In this document: piece after piece, positions 42,700-55,603 of the stretch
Layout: the number at the start of each line of letters is the position of its first letter
How positions within the stretch are numbered: the first letter of the stretch is position 1
DNA from: Amborella trichopoda
Taxonomy: Eukaryota > Streptophyta > Magnoliopsida > Amborellales > Amborellaceae
Reading direction: 5' to 3'
Assembly (NCBI RefSeq): GCF_000471905.2
Contig: NW_006499207.1
Coordinates: 1,093,259 to 1,157,258 of the forward strand
DNA length: 64,000 bases
Made by a program: the position numbers and the translations under genes
The notes under the pieces: model-generated
Database searches by the model: none
Told to the model about the DNA's origin: nothing
The model's input: the letters and a program-made list of their open reading frames with translations, nothing else

Positions 42700-45381
42700 T
42701 CTCCTAATGAATTACATGCTACCCTATGGCATATGAGGTTAGGACACATTAATATCAAACGAATGGAAAGATTGAAAAATAATGGGATTCTTCAAAATTA
42801 TAAGGGAGATTTATCGAAAGTGTATGAGTCTTGTGTGCAAGGAAAACTAATAAGGAACAATACCACCAGGGCTAAAAGAGCTACTAGCGTATTAGAAATC
42901 ATTCATAGTGACATATGTGATAATATGAATGTGACCACCAAAAGTGAAAAAAGATATTTGATCTCTTTTATAGATGACCACTCGCAATTTGGCCATGTGT
43001 ACCTTATTCAAATAAAATTAGAAGCCTTAGAAAAATTCAAAGAATATAAGGCCAAGGTAGATAATCAAATCAATCTGAAAATCAAAGTTTTTAGAACCAA
43101 TAGAGAGGGGGAATATTCATCTAACCTTTTCAAAGAACTCTGCATTGAAAATGGAATTATCCATCAATACACCATGCCTTGTACTCCCGAACGAAATGGT
43201 GTAACTAAGAGACGGAATAAGGTGTAACTAAGAGACGGAATAAGACTTTAGTTGAAATGGTAAGGAGTATGATAGGGCATGCAATTTTATCCTTAGACTT
43301 TTGGGGAGAAACCGTATTGACGGCATGCTACATCCTTAATCGGACTCCTACAAAAGCTGCCCTACTTACTCCTCACGAAATTTTCACAGGTCGTACTCCC
43401 TCCCTTGAACACCTTAGAGTTTGGGGCAGCTCAGCCCATGGCCTTATCCCACATCAAAATAGAACCAAATTGTAACCCAAAACTGTCAAAACCATTTTCA
43501 TTGGGAAACAACAACGGTTAATGAAAGTCGTGATGCTCACTTCTTCGAGGAATAGTTCCTTGAAGCAAGGGTGAGTAGAAAACAAGTCGACTTTTATGAG
43601 GAGACAAAAAACAAGGATGTAATTCGTAATCCTGAACCTCAAATTTATAAACCCACCCAACTTGAACCTAAACTCCTTAAAGAAAGTGAATATTTACCAA
43701 AACCAAGACGAAGTAACCGAGTCAATAGACCACCTCTATACCTATAACAATTTGCCTACCTTGGAGAACATTTTGATAGAGTTGGGGAAGATTCGGATTC
43801 AGAACATAAAACTTACCGTGAAGCCTTGACCTATCTTGAAAGGGAATACTGGGTAAAAGCCATGAAAGATGGGTATGCTTCCATTAACCAAAACCGTGTA
43901 TGGGAATTAGTTTCCCTACCTCAAAAGTGTAAGCCCATTGGTTGTAAGTGGATTTTCAAGAAAAAGTTAAACTCTGAAGGGAAAATAGAAAAATACAAAG
44001 CTAGGTTAGTTGCAAAGGGTTTCACCCAAAAAGAAGGGATATATTATGAGGAAACATTTTCCCCTGTTGTCAAATTTCCATCCATCCGAATCATTATAGC
44101 TATCGCAGCCCATTTTGACTTTGAGGTTCATCAAATGGATGTCAAAACAATCTTTCTAAATGGGGATTTAAAAAAAAAATTTCACATGACCCAACCTGAG
44201 GGATTTGAGGAGAAAGGGAAAGAGAACTTAGTATGCAAACTTAATAAATCCCTTTATGGCCTGAAACAAGCATCGTGATAGTGGTACATAAAATTCCAAA
44301 AGACCCTTGCTCTTGCAAAGTTCTCTACAAATAATAAAGATTATTGCATATATCAAAAGGTCAGTAGGAGTGATGTAGTCTTTATATCATTATATGTGGA
44401 TGATATGTTAACTGTTAGTAGCTCAATTGCCCTAGTAGTAGAGATGAAAAATTTCCTTGCACAATACTTCGATATGAAGGATCTTAGAGAAGCTTCATAT
44501 GTGTTGAGCATCAAGATAATAAGAAACAGGAGAGAGAAGACTATCCAACTTTCCCAGGCAACCTACTCTAAGAGGATATTGGAAAAGTTTGATATGAGTA
44601 TGTGTAAGCCCATGTCTACCCCAATTGACAAAAAGACGAAACTTAGTAATAAAATATATCCTACCGAAGACATAGATATAAGAGCCATGGAGAGAGTGTC
44701 GTACAGGAGCATAGTTAGGTCCCTTATGTACGCCATAACGTGAACAAGGCCTGACTTGTCCTTCGTCATGAGTCTGGTGAGCCATTTCCATAGCAATCCA
44801 AGAGATGAGCATTGGAAAGCAGTTAAAAAAATTCTTAGATATTTGAAAGGGACCATGAACTATGCGCTCACATATAAAGGGAGAACTGAAATAGAGGGAT
44901 ATTCAGATGCAAGTTATCTCGAGGATCCAGATGATGCGAAGTCTACATCTGGGTATGTGTTTATGCTTGGAGGAGGTGCGGGTTCTTGAAAGTCAAAGAA
45001 ACAAGATATAGTGGCATTGTCCACCATGGAATCCGAGTATGTAGCATGTTGTCTAGCAGGCAAGGATGCCGTGTGGATTAAAAAGCTTCTTAATCAACTT
45101 AATTTTCATCCTATACGTTGTGAGGCAATGCGAATTTCCTACGACAACACGAGGCTATTTGTGTCTCTAAAGAGCTTCGATTTCATAAGAATTTTAAGCA
45201 TATCAAGTCATAGTTCTATCACCTGAGAAATGAGGTGAGATTGAAAGAGATCAAGATCAGCTACATATCTATAAATTTGATGATTGCATCTGACTAAGGG
45301 ACTAAGGGAGTTGTCCATAATATTTTTATAAGACATGTGAGAGCGATGGGGATGAGAGAAAGTGAGGAAGAGAGAGTGTAA
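42700..45381 (+). pseudogene. Copia integrase, RT and RNase H, degenerate
   Basis: The pre-integrase finger reads LWHMRLGHINIKRMERL, with one knuckle cysteine missing (YESCVQGK). The integrase core shows HSDICDNM, FIDDHSQFG and TNREGEYSS (DD-E arrangement). A 23-bp duplication at 43198-43243 breaks the frame after PERNGVTKRRN. The RT contains NRVWELVSLPQ, CKWIFKKKLNSEGKIEKYKARLVAKG split by no stop, FSPVVKFPSIR, VHQMDVKTIFLNG and an intact YVDD box at 44393-44404. RNase H shows EGYSDASY, DAKSTSGYVFMLG and ALSTMESEYVA. It ends at the TAA at 45379-45381. Stops at 44278, 44743 and 44988 interrupt it. Confidence 0.9.
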
Positions 45382-45405
45382 GGCCTTTAAAGGTCAAGTA
45401 GGAGA

Positions 45406-47213
45406 TGTTGGGTTTATGTGGCCTTTAAAGGCCTTATGAGTATGTAATAAAAAAAATTTATTATAGTGGAACATAAACTCAATGGGAATATGGTCCCTCA
45501 TGGATCATACTAATGTTTGCTGATATCAGACTGTGCTTGACGATCTAGGTCAGTCGGTTGAAAAACTCAAGGTACCTGGGCATAAAGAATAAATCTATAA
45601 GGGTTTTGGGTTAACCCTTGATAAGTTCGGAGCTTATGCCTAGATGAGTGAGCCGAGGGACTGTGTGACCTTTGTGTGTCACACAGAGACGTGGGCCAAA
45701 TCCTCATCCATGTTCCATCACATGGCATGCATATCGATATATCGTTCGAGAAAGCCGGTTATTCACCTTTAAGTGAAGCATATGTATGTGCGAGAGAGAT
45801 ACCCCTATACACCATAGAGCTGCGGGTGCATCAGGTCATGGTGATCTTGGACTGTGGGTCATGAGAAACATTGGATCGATTAGATAAAGCAAGGTCTATA
45901 ATCCACAATTGAAGGTGGAGTACCTCGTGATCGTTGATAGAATTCTTGAACCATGTGAATCCACTTTCCATCATATTAATTTAATTGTGTTCATTTTATT
46001 ATTAAACTATTTTAAATTTATTATTTGAATTTTTATAAGTCATTTGATATTTTATTTATTATTTTTTGACTTGTAAAAACAAAGTTATTAATTTACAAAG
46101 TTATAATGTTTTAAAATTCATTTTGTTTAATTTTAAAATATTTATTAAAAAATACATGGGGGCTCATAGTGCACATGGGCCCACCATGTGGGTATTAGGT
46201 GGGGCCCCACATACCATACATGGGTGGCACGCCCCACCCTTAGATACCTTCTCTTGTTGCTTTGTGTTCAAGTTTATTAAATATGATAACTATATCTTGT
46301 AGCATATGGTCAAATATTGATTAGGAAATATTGACCATATTTTATCTTGATTATTGAAGGTATATATAAACTTGATATTATTTGATATATTCTTATGGAA
46401 TATATGAGATGGATTATGCAATTTTATGAAATGCATGATATTTTAATAGATTTAAATTATTTAAATATATTGATGGGAAAAATGGTTTAAGGAAAGGGGG
46501 ATAATGGTTCATGCACCTTCCATAACATTGATGACCCATCTATGGAATGGATGGCTTAGATCTCTCACCCCACAAGTCACCTTGATCAACGGTCCATGTT
46601 CAATATCAAGAAAGAGGTAAACTATGAGAAACTCAAAAAAAACCCTAGACCTAAATTTCATTATAAATAGGGAAGCTCTCCCCGTATCTAGACACACCCC
46701 TATCTCTCTCTCTCCCCCATAAACTCTCTCTCTCATCTCTAGGGGCCATGCCCCTCTCTCTCCTCTTTGATTTTCTCTCACTAACTCTCTCTCCTAGAAA
46801 CTCTAGGGGGCACGCCCCAACCTTAGAGACTCTCCCTCTCTCTCATGACTTAATTTAAGGGTGGAAAAATTAGGGTTTGAGCCTTTGTAGAAATTTAAGG
46901 ATGGTAACTTACTTTAGTCGAAATTAGCTTTCTCGGTTCAAGATTGAAGCTAGACCGCTGATCTCGTATCATTGGATGTAGTTATTCGGTATGGGGTATA
47001 ATAAGCCCGGTTGAGGTAATCTCTGGCATCTTCTGTTTTACTTACTTTGCTCTTTTATTTTATGTTTTCAAGCATAGTATTAAGTTATAAAAATGGCATC
47101 AAGACCATCTGTAAGTGATCTTTTTACCAAAATAAAAAAGGGATGATTATTATCATTATTAAAAAAAAAAAATTGTATTCCCTGGAAAAAGATCACATAA
47201 GTTTTTTTTTTCA
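45406..47213 (+). repeat. 3' LTR of the plus-strand Copia element
   Basis: 1808 bp, collinear with the 5' LTR apart from several deletions and many substitutions. It ends TTTTTTTTTTCA, followed by the duplication AGATG. Confidence 0.92.
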
Positions 47214-47218
47214 AGATG

Positions 47219-47447
47219 GGAGGCAGAAATCAAAACAAAGCAGATTAAAATTTGCTCCATACAAAATGCTTGTCAGACATTAGACACCCTCTTATAATTT
47301 TCTCAAGACTCTGTGACACTGGATGCTACCATAGTCAAGCCTGAAACTATTTGGAAACTAGTAGATATCAAGGTATTAAGAAGGAGCAAAGATGGAAAGC
47401 CTTGAAAGTTGAAACAGACATTAATACAATAGAGCGAGAGATGGCGG
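47219..47447. other. Non-coding flank, possible 3' UTR of the minus-strand ORF
   Basis: No repeat features. It lies directly downstream (minus sense) of the ORF at 47448-47756 and is bounded by the Copia target duplication. Confidence 0.35.
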
Positions 47448-47756
47448 CTAGGTTTCTTTACTGGGGTGGAGTGGTGGAGGTGGTAGTGATGCAGCATCAG
47501 AGAGCTCAGACTTGGTCTTGGGCATGCCCTTGATACGGGCAATATATTTGTTTGCTTTTTCACTGAGACTCGTCAGTTTCTTGGGCAGGTGCTTCCCCTC
47601 CTCACTGACTCTTTTCATTGATGGGGGTGACTCCTCCTTCACTTCACTTTCTTCATCCTTCCATTGGGGTTGCACTTCTTCTTTCTCTTTCTCTGTGGAA
47701 GAAAAGCATGAGCATAAACCTGTGCGGCACATCTCTCTCTCTGCTGATTCTCCCAT
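47448..47756 (-). CDS. Hypothetical small charged protein
   Basis: I do not recognise this gene. The frame gives 102 residues starting MGESAEREMCRTGLCSC and ending in a proline run, PPPPLHPSKET. The first 17 residues contain three cysteines. The middle is highly charged (K/E-rich, about residues 22-55). It is followed by KKLTSLSEKANKYIARIKG, an amphipathic stretch that looks like real protein rather than chance sequence. There is no transmembrane segment in this reading. The in-frame ATG further upstream would add a hydrophobic 26-residue lead (MLFIPLLLTRPP...), which I judge less likely. Biased composition, lack of frame damage and the isolated position between a Copia element and LINE debris suggest a small single-exon host gene, or the last exon of one. 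A retained cDNA fragment is also possible. Confidence 0.4.
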   Translation of the reverse strand: MGESAEREMCRTGLCSCFSSTEKEKEEVQPQWKDEESEVKEESPPSMKRVSEEGKHLPKKLTSLSEKANKYIARIKGMPKTKSELSDAASLPPPPLHPSKET

Positions 47757-48169
47757 GTAGTCTACCAGGAGGCTTCTAATATAATGCCATGAGGAAACTG
47801 GTGGTCGCGTAAGAAGTAAGGGAATGAAAAGCAAAGCCGCACACTCAAATCGGTAAAAAGCAAATTTCTTTGGAGCTTATTTAATGTTTTTTTATATCCC
47901 TTTGACATCATTCGTTAATTTATTTTAAGCCACTAGAAAAAGGAGGATTATCCGTGCAAATACTATGGCTCTCGAATCTATCCAACCGAACTTCATTTCG
48001 CTATTGGCATGGAAATTCTTTGCTTTAGTTGACAAGAGGGCCAAAATCAATCTTCACTTTCAATTTTCTTGACAAAAGCCTAGTTTGATGATTATCTTTT
48101 AACTGTTGGATAGCGCTTTAATCATAGAACAATTATTATCTTAATTGCGGAATCGGAATAACATTAAGA
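47757..48169. other. Non-coding stretch upstream of the small ORF
   Basis: AT-rich. It would contain the promoter of the minus-strand ORF if that is a gene. No clear TATA box on the minus strand near the expected position. Confidence 0.3.
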
Positions 48170-49560
48170 ACAAACAGTATAACATTAATTGGATTTGAAA
48201 AAAGCATATGACATAATGAATTGGGGAGTGTTGTTGAGAACAATGGCAGCAATGGGTTTTGCTACTTGATGGAGTATATGGATGGAAATCTATGATGGAG
48301 TATATGGATGGAAATCTATTGTAATAAATAGCAAAACAAAAAGTTTTTTAATGCCTCTAGAGTGGTTCGACAAGGTGATCTATTATTTCCCTACTTGTTT
48401 ACCATAATGGCTGAATTTTTTAGTGTGATGCTCAGGAATGTTGATGAAGTAAGCCTAATCCATGGTTTTCAGGTCTCTGAAAGAGGAAGAAGGTATTCAC
48501 ATCTGCAATATGTAGATGCTACCTTAGTTTTTTGTGATGCAAACATAATTGATATGGAGGTCCTAAAAGGATTCTTAAGTTGTTTTGGAAAGATAACCGG
48601 ACTCAAAAGTGAATATGAAGAAAACACTTGTTATAGGGGTGGCTTGTAAAGAGTCTAGTGTGAAGGAGTTAGCATCCATATTAGAATGTGGTGTGGCTGA
48701 ATTTCCTGTTAAGTATTTGGAATGCCTTTGATGGATGCTAAAGCATTTAGGTCTATGTAGGATCAAATTGTTCAAAGAATGCAATACAAATTAGACTTAT
48801 GGAACTCGAAGTTTTTATCATAAGGAGGAACACCAACTTTGATAAATCATCTCTTTCTAACCTTCCTATATACCACATGTCAATGTATACGATTCAAAGT
48901 GATATAGCAAAGCAAATTGAAAGGCTTTGTGGGAAGGTTCTTATTGGGAAATTCTTATAATCAAAGAAAATTCAGCTTTATAGTTTGGAATAGAGTTTGT
49001 ACACTTAAAAAAATGGAAGGGGTGAGGATTAAGAAAGTTTGCCTCATGAATACTACTTTAATGGCTAAATGATGCTGGACGTGCTCTAAAAAGATGGTCA
49101 CATGTGGATGAAGTTACTTGATGAGAAGTATGGGTGGGGTAATGAACTTGCTTTGATTGCAAAGGGAACTAATAAAAAGAGCTATCAGTAATTTGGAATG
49201 GGATAGTAGCAGCAGGGGAAACTTTTACAAGGAATGCAGAGGAAACTTCTACAAGGAATGCAGAGGTGATGGTTGGGGATGGGAGTTGAGGATTGTTTTG
49301 GCATCAAAAGTGGCTTGGTGATCATCATCTGAAATTTGTATTTCTGAAATTGTATTATAAAGTGGTGGCACATAATACTAATATACAAGAGGTTTGGAGG
49401 GTGAAGATTATAATATAGTGTGGAATATAGAATGTAGATATAATCATCAAAGGCAGATTGTGATGACTTAATTTTAGTAGTGTCAGCAGCTGGTTCAAGG
49501 CCATTACTTTTGGCCAAAAGATTAAGACTAAAATGGGAGTATTGTAGAGTATTTTTTATG
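48170..49560 (+). pseudogene. LINE RT and post-RT relic, plus strand
   Basis: The reading begins with LDLKKAYDIMNWGVL (RT motif with the first catalytic aspartate) at about 48193. It passes a 26-bp duplication near 48275-48320, then RVVRQGDLLFPYLFTIMAEFFS (the QGDPLSPxLF box) and LQYVDATLVFCDA, where the ADD box is lost. The post-RT blocks include GKITGLK, IKKVCLMNTTLMAK (near 49030) and RFWHQKWLGDHHLKFVFLKLYY (near 49280-49370). Stops and frameshifts are numerous and both ends are indistinct. It is a different and older LINE copy than the one at 8711-11970. Confidence 0.8.
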
Positions 49561-52500
49561 CACTTGAATATTCGGTACAAATAAAAGATGAGACGTTGGA
49601 ACATAGACCCGCAGGTACCAAAAATGCCTATAGACTACAAGAGCTCGTGACCAAATAAACCTAAATTTTGGAAGAATTTGAAAATGTGTTATCGTGAACT
49701 CAAAAAGCAAAAGAGGGTAGAATTTGATGTCCCAAACATACCCCTCAAGTTTTGTTTCGATCAGATAAAAGATTTGGCAAAATATAACGAAATTTCACTT
49801 GTAGTGCTGTTCTCTGACATACACAAAATACCTCATAACTAGAGATATATTGTTATGGTCTCTGATGAGCACTAGAGCACCACAAATAAATTCAAAAGGG
49901 CCAAAAATCCCTAAATACCAAGTTTTGACTCATTCAGACCCCTCTTGACCTGACTTTCCTAAAATAGGTAGGCCTTATACTATTCATGATGAGCCTCAAT
50001 GAACTAGTTTCCATTTATGGAAACTATGTTTCTAAAAAACATGATGTTTTGCAAGAGTTGTATCATTTCTATCCTAATGCCAATCGACCTCAAATTTTAG
50101 TATATTGTTCATCTCATCGAGACACACTTTTTGACATATGGCATGGTCCAAGGTGATGCCCAGTACGGAAGAAATCATAAAGAAAGTATGATCAAAAAGC
50201 ATGAAATGCAGAATTTTTAAAGCATAACATCCTTTTACTTCCATGATTGTTTCTCGAACCCCGATGTCGGATAACCTCGAGGGCGGGTCTGTTGCAACTA
50301 TGACTCGAAAGGCTTCGATTTGAGATAAAGTTTACTCAAGATCGAGGTTGAGAAGGCACCAGATTCAAGCTTGTAAGTAGGAACAGTTTTTCGGTCGTTG
50401 GAATCCCATTATCTGCGACCTTCAAAAATGGATAAACGAGTTCCCCTTTGATTTGTGATAAGAAGATGACCAAGAACGCAATGAAGTATGCAAGATTGAA
50501 GATTGAAAATCTCACGTTTATGAGTTTTGGTCAGATTTTGAAACCAAGGTCAAAAGTTCAATTCAAGGCTCAAATCTTATATCAAAATGATCAACTTATA
50601 AAGACCTAGAATTTTATGGTGTTAGTTCGCTCGGAATGTCATTGGAAGGCATCGAAAATAGGCCCTAACCATGGCAAAGGCAAGAGGCACCTTTGAAGGG
50701 ATAGTTTTATCATTTGCATAATTCTATGGAGGGGTAAAATAGTCATTTTTACATAAAAACGAAATTCACTTTTAAATTATTTTAATTATAGTTTTAATCA
50801 ATTAGGTTTACTTTTGAGTATCTTGGACGTTCTGAAAAGTGTAATGCTTAAAAAGGTATTTTAAGTTATTTAAAATAAATATAGACTCCAATTAATTTTA
50901 CAAAAAAACATCACATTCAGAGCCAAATTCCCCACGCATTTTCATATAACAGAAATACATGATATTTTTTTACATATGTTAATATAACAGAATAGTTCTA
51001 TGGGTTTAATCCTCTGTTACAATGTACATTGGCCAAATAAAAGAAAATAATACCAACGACCCTTGATTCTAGCCATGATACTTATACATTCATTTATAGA
51101 GAAATAACATCAAAGGGACATCAGCACGTATACCTGATCTAAGGCAGGGTTGTTACTCCTGTGTCTGCTTCCTTCTTTGAGAACAGACTTCAAGTGGGTA
51201 CTTAGATCATGGAACAAATCTCTCTTTCTCTTTCTTCTGCGTATTATAATATTTGTTCTCTCTCTATCTCACTCACACTAATAAATGCTAAAACACTCAA
51301 AGTGTGCTAATAAGATATATGTCCCAAAAACGAATGTGAACCCCTCTCTTGATTATCAACAGGGTTTATATAATCTTCATGAAGCGTTAAGCTTTAATCT
51401 TCAACTGATAACCATAAGGATATGATATTTCAATTTGCATCGTTGATCTCCTAGCAATGTCTATCCCTTCTTTGACTTCTACGTTGATTCCACTTTCGGA
51501 TTTGTATTTTAATCCATGAACTAGGCTTTACACGTGAATTTGAATTTACGAGTTATTCCTCGTGAATTTGAATCTCCTAACTGGTCTCATGCGAATTTGA
51601 ACCTGCGAATTGGTCTGATGCTTATCTTCATCCTCCATAAATTGAATTTGTGAGTTGTTCCTCATGAAATTGAATTCAACTTAGTTATATGCAAATCTCG
51701 TTCTTGAATACATGCTTATCTCTTCACATTGTTTTATGATCATATGATCTTTTGCTAAGTGCAAATTAATCTGTTTGTACCTAGTGTATATTTTAGGATA
51801 GCCTTGCAACTAGTCAATACTCATATTTAATTTTGAATTTCGAATTTGCAGATATCAAATCCATTGAGGAAAACCAGGACGTTGTTGCTTCTCATTGCTC
51901 GTTCGTCAAGTTCTACTACTCAGCTGGACACATCTCCGTAAATCGTCAATCGTTTTCTCCATGCACACCATTTAATCACTAAATTTGGTGAGATTAAAGA
52001 GAGCTCATAGATGAACTCAATGGTTCAGTTCTCATTGAAAATGGACTTCCGATGAAGGAGATATACCCCTTCAAAATCAATGTATTTTTGTTAAAAAATG
52101 CGTCAGTACCATTAGGGAATTACGGATGCAACCTCTCCCTCTTCATATATCAAATAATTCCACACCTTTTAAGGGTGATAGAGCATCGAATCAAGAATCT
52201 AATGGTCTCAGTCCCATGAGAAAAATCCTCATACGAGGGAGAAATCTAAATTTTGGTAACCAGGTATCATCCTAACTGTAACGCACGAGGTATAAATCTT
52301 TTAAGGCTTTAACCTTCAGGTGATGCGAATGATGGGTTAAGCCACTTCCGGTTGATGTGAAGCTTTAGGGTGAGGGGTTATAATGCCTCTCATATAGGTC
52401 ATTAAGAATTTCGACTTAATTCCAAAACATAAAGTTCTTGGGTGTCAGGCAATGAATATCTTAACTGACGGTGGATATGGACATGAGCTAAGTCAAATCC

Positions 52501-53860
52501 AAATATTGCCCAAGTTATAGCATTCCTGGACTTCAAGGCATATAAGGCATTGCCATGTTTATTTTCAGGGATTTACCTCAATATATCAACATATGACGAA
52601 ATTTCCATTATGCTCCGTCGCTTAAAACTTCACATTTTTAACTGACAGGTTAAAAGAGTCATATCACATTTCACCCACAACTCCTACAATATCTAGTGGA
52701 GATGCATCCATATGCCTGGAATATATGCATTTCAGAGTTCTAATCTCAAATAGAAATATGCCTATGATCTCTTATCATCACTCGTAAGTTATCACATTTA
52801 TGCATAACTGACCATAAATACTGAGAAAATACAATGTATTTAGTTCCTCCATATATTATATGGACATGCATATCAGGTTTTAGGAATGTATGTATCCTAG
52901 AGCTTGTCTCAAAACGAGATGGCTTCAATTCTTACACCAACCTTGAATATGCTTAGCTGACAAACTATCAATAGCATATCTTTATCGGTCATAAGTTAGA
53001 ATATTTAGAGACTCATTGATGAATCAAGACTCCTTAGGCATATCAAGACCTTCATATGGTGAATCCTGGTCATATCATGTATTTCATATCATATGGGACA
53101 TATCTGAGTAGGTATTATCAAGAACATTACTCGTATCTCATCGACCATGTGTTAAGATAGCTATCCAGCGTGTGTTATTAGCTTTATTGAATGTCAATTT
53201 CTTCAATCTATCAAGTGTTCACACACTTAGTCTAATGTGTGATTAAGAGGCATATCCACCATTTCAAATCATATATTCAAGGGATTTACTCATCGAGTTT
53301 GCATATCCTTATTAAGAGTGCGTTAAAGCCATTACTCATAATCATTTAAAGATATACTTAACCAGAGGCATATCATTTTAGTCAATCATCTTATTCTCGC
53401 ATCAAACGTTCGTTAGAATGTACCTAGTTCTGCATGTGACTAACAATACACCAAGCACATCCACCCATATTTTTTGATGAGTCTATATAAGCACTTTTAC
53501 TTATTTGTAACCTAGAGTATCGAGAGATTGTAAAAGGTTGGCTAATTCAAGATTAAAATCAAGTTTTTACTTCTTTGAGCTTGTGTTTTTGCCTTCTTTT
53601 TCAAGAGAGGAGAGAGAATACTTTTCACCTCGAGCTCATACCCTTGGACACTAATCCCTACCCCAAACTCTAATCACCACTTAACCCCACTATACTCCCT
53701 ATACCAAAACCCATAGATCACCAAAGATCCATATACTCCATAATCTATAGACCCCAATCTTCCCTTCCTCAAACTCTTAGCTTCACACTCAAGGAGTACT
53801 CAAAGGCCATCGCGACCGAACCTAGCACCTGGGCTCAAGCCACCGACTCACCACTAGGTA
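49561..53860. other. Long non-coding stretch, probably old LTR-element debris
   Basis: Over 4 kb without a recognisable coding domain, LTR pair or target duplication. Word usage (for example AAATTTTTGATCAAG-like and GAATTTGAA(C/T)CT repeats near 51530-51680) suggests old repeats, but I can name none. Confidence 0.35.
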
Positions 53861-54260
53861 CCCAATCATTTTCTCTCTCTTCTTCTTCTTCTCTCTTCCT
53901 CTCTCTCTCCAGCTCTCTCTTTCTCTCTCTCTCCAAGCCTACCTCCCTCTTTCTTTCTCCCTCTCTTCCCCTCTCTTTCTCTCCGAGCCAGCAGCTAAGC
54001 CGCCAACCCATCCCATGTCCCTCTCTCTCTCTCTCCTCCCTCTCCCACTCTCCTCCCAAACTGGTAGCTCATTCGCCAGCTCACCTCTCTCTTTCTCGCT
54101 CTCTCCCTCTCGTCCACTCACTCTCTCCCTTTCTCTTTCTTACTCTCTCTCTTACCCTCTCACCCTCTCTTCTTCTCTTACCCTCTCTTCTCCTTATTTA
54201 CCCTTCTTTCTATCTCTCACTCCATTTCACCCACTCAAACTACTACCGTTAAGAAGGGTT
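53861..54260. repeat. CT-rich low-complexity tract
   Basis: About 400 bases dominated by (CTCT)n with CC and TT interruptions and a repeated GCCAGCxGCTAAGCCGCC / TCGCCAGCTCAC element. It gives spurious Ser/Leu-rich ORFs on the plus strand and Arg/Glu-rich ORFs on the minus strand. Confidence 0.9.
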
Positions 54261-55125
54261 GTTCTTAGGCGCATTTTGCTTTGAGTATGTCCCCTAATAT
54301 AGCGACCTTAAAAATCCTCCATAGTATCTAAGCTCCGGTCTTAGACCCTCATTAGATTAACAATATTAAAAAATAAAAAAAAATGATTTGAATTCATAAT
54401 GGCCGAGATCTTGAAATTAGTCAAATGGACGGTCTAGATTCATTACTTGAGGGGACTTGTTTTGATCATATATAAGATGCAAATTATCATTATTATTATT
54501 TTTAGATTGATTATTGAGATAAAGAGAGTATGTGTGCAAAATTTTGGGTCATACAAATACCATAAATATGGGTTTTTAGAAGTGTAGTTGTATTATACTA
54601 TGATACAACCATCGCATTAGATCATTTCTCTAAACATTAATCATGAATCTAGATAAATTTAATACACTACACTATAAAATATAGATTTATTAAAAAATCT
54701 TAAAAGATACAAAGTTCAATTTATACTTTGTCGTAAAGACAAAATATTATTTCTAACATTTTAAAATTTATATAATAGGAAAATTTTGGTTATGAATAAT
54801 TATGGATGCATGATAATTCACTAAATTATATTTAAAATTTTGAAATGACAATATACAAATTTTAAATAAAGTTAAAATATTTTTAAATTAAAATTCGTTA
54901 ATTTAAAAATTAAAATTTTAATAAGTACTTTTAAGATGCGTCAAAACTCCCAAACAAAATTATGGATTACATGTGTTGCACGCAAGAATGAGATATGAAG
55001 ATACATAAAACAAATCTCTTTTATAATATAGAGGATAATTTTATTTTGCTAGATAACATGATTGCATTTTATGAATATATAAAATAAGCATTTAAAAGTG
55101 TTATGCTGTGTATCACTAATGCAAT
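54261..55125. other. AT-rich non-coding stretch
   Basis: No ORF or repeat boundary recognised. It ends at the target duplication of the LINE fragment. Confidence 0.4.
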
Positions 55126-55141
55126 AAGAGTGCTCAAATCA

Positions 55142-55587
55142 ACACGAGGTGGTGGGGTCATAAAAATTAACAATGGCTTTGTGGCAGCGTTTGCTAGAGA
55201 TTTCGAGAGCGTGTCCAATAATTATACAGAATTCAAGGCTTTAGAAGAAGGTATACTCTTGGCTATTTAGTCGGGTTGCTTCCCAATACAGATAGAAAGT
55301 GACTCATCTCTTTTAGTAGATGTTATTCAGTATCGTGTCGTGCTCCTTGGATATTACAAACAATAGCTAATAATTGTCGTGCTCTCACCTCATAAGTGGT
55401 ATATTGCTCGTGAGGCAAATACGGTAACTGATGCTCTCGCTAAGAGAGCATGGTTTATTCAGATGCCACGATTTGATGCAGTCGTCCGCCATACTTTCTT
55501 TCCATTCTTTTACTACATGATTAGGCACAATTATCCTATTATAGGTTGTAAAAAAATGTGTTACTTTTTTCTCCCCAAAAGAAAAAA
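55142..55587 (+). mobile_element. Short 5'-truncated LINE insertion (RNase H part only)
   Basis: A perfect 16-bp target duplication AAGAGTGCTCAAATCA (55126-55141 and 55588-55603) brackets 446 bases ending in an A-rich tail. The sequence reads as an RVT_3 RNase H: RGGGVIKINNGFVAAFARDF, YTEFKALEEGILLAI (glutamate helix), IQIESDSSLLVDVI (aspartate strand) and YIAREANTVTDALAKRA (final aspartate). Stops occur at 55268-55270 and 55359, so it codes for nothing complete. Confidence 0.9.
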
Positions 55588-55603
55588 AAGAGTGCTCAAA
55601 TCA

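Larger units (their letters stand above)
39318..47213 (+). mobile_element. Full-length Ty1/Copia retrotransposon, plus strand
   Basis: Two LTRs (39318-41363 and 45406-47213) start TGTTGGGTTTATGTGGCC and end in TCA, flanked by the 5-bp duplication AGATG (39313-39317 and 47214-47218). The primer site is at 41365-41376 and a purine-rich tract (AAGTAGGAGA) at 45396-45405. Gag, protease, integrase, RT and RNase H occur in Copia order. The ORF is broken in many places, so the copy is inactive. Confidence 0.95.

Noticed and set aside
54015..54284. Ser/Leu-rich ORF of 89 codons and minus-strand Glu/Arg-rich ORFs
   Set aside because: Produced by the CT-rich low-complexity tract.
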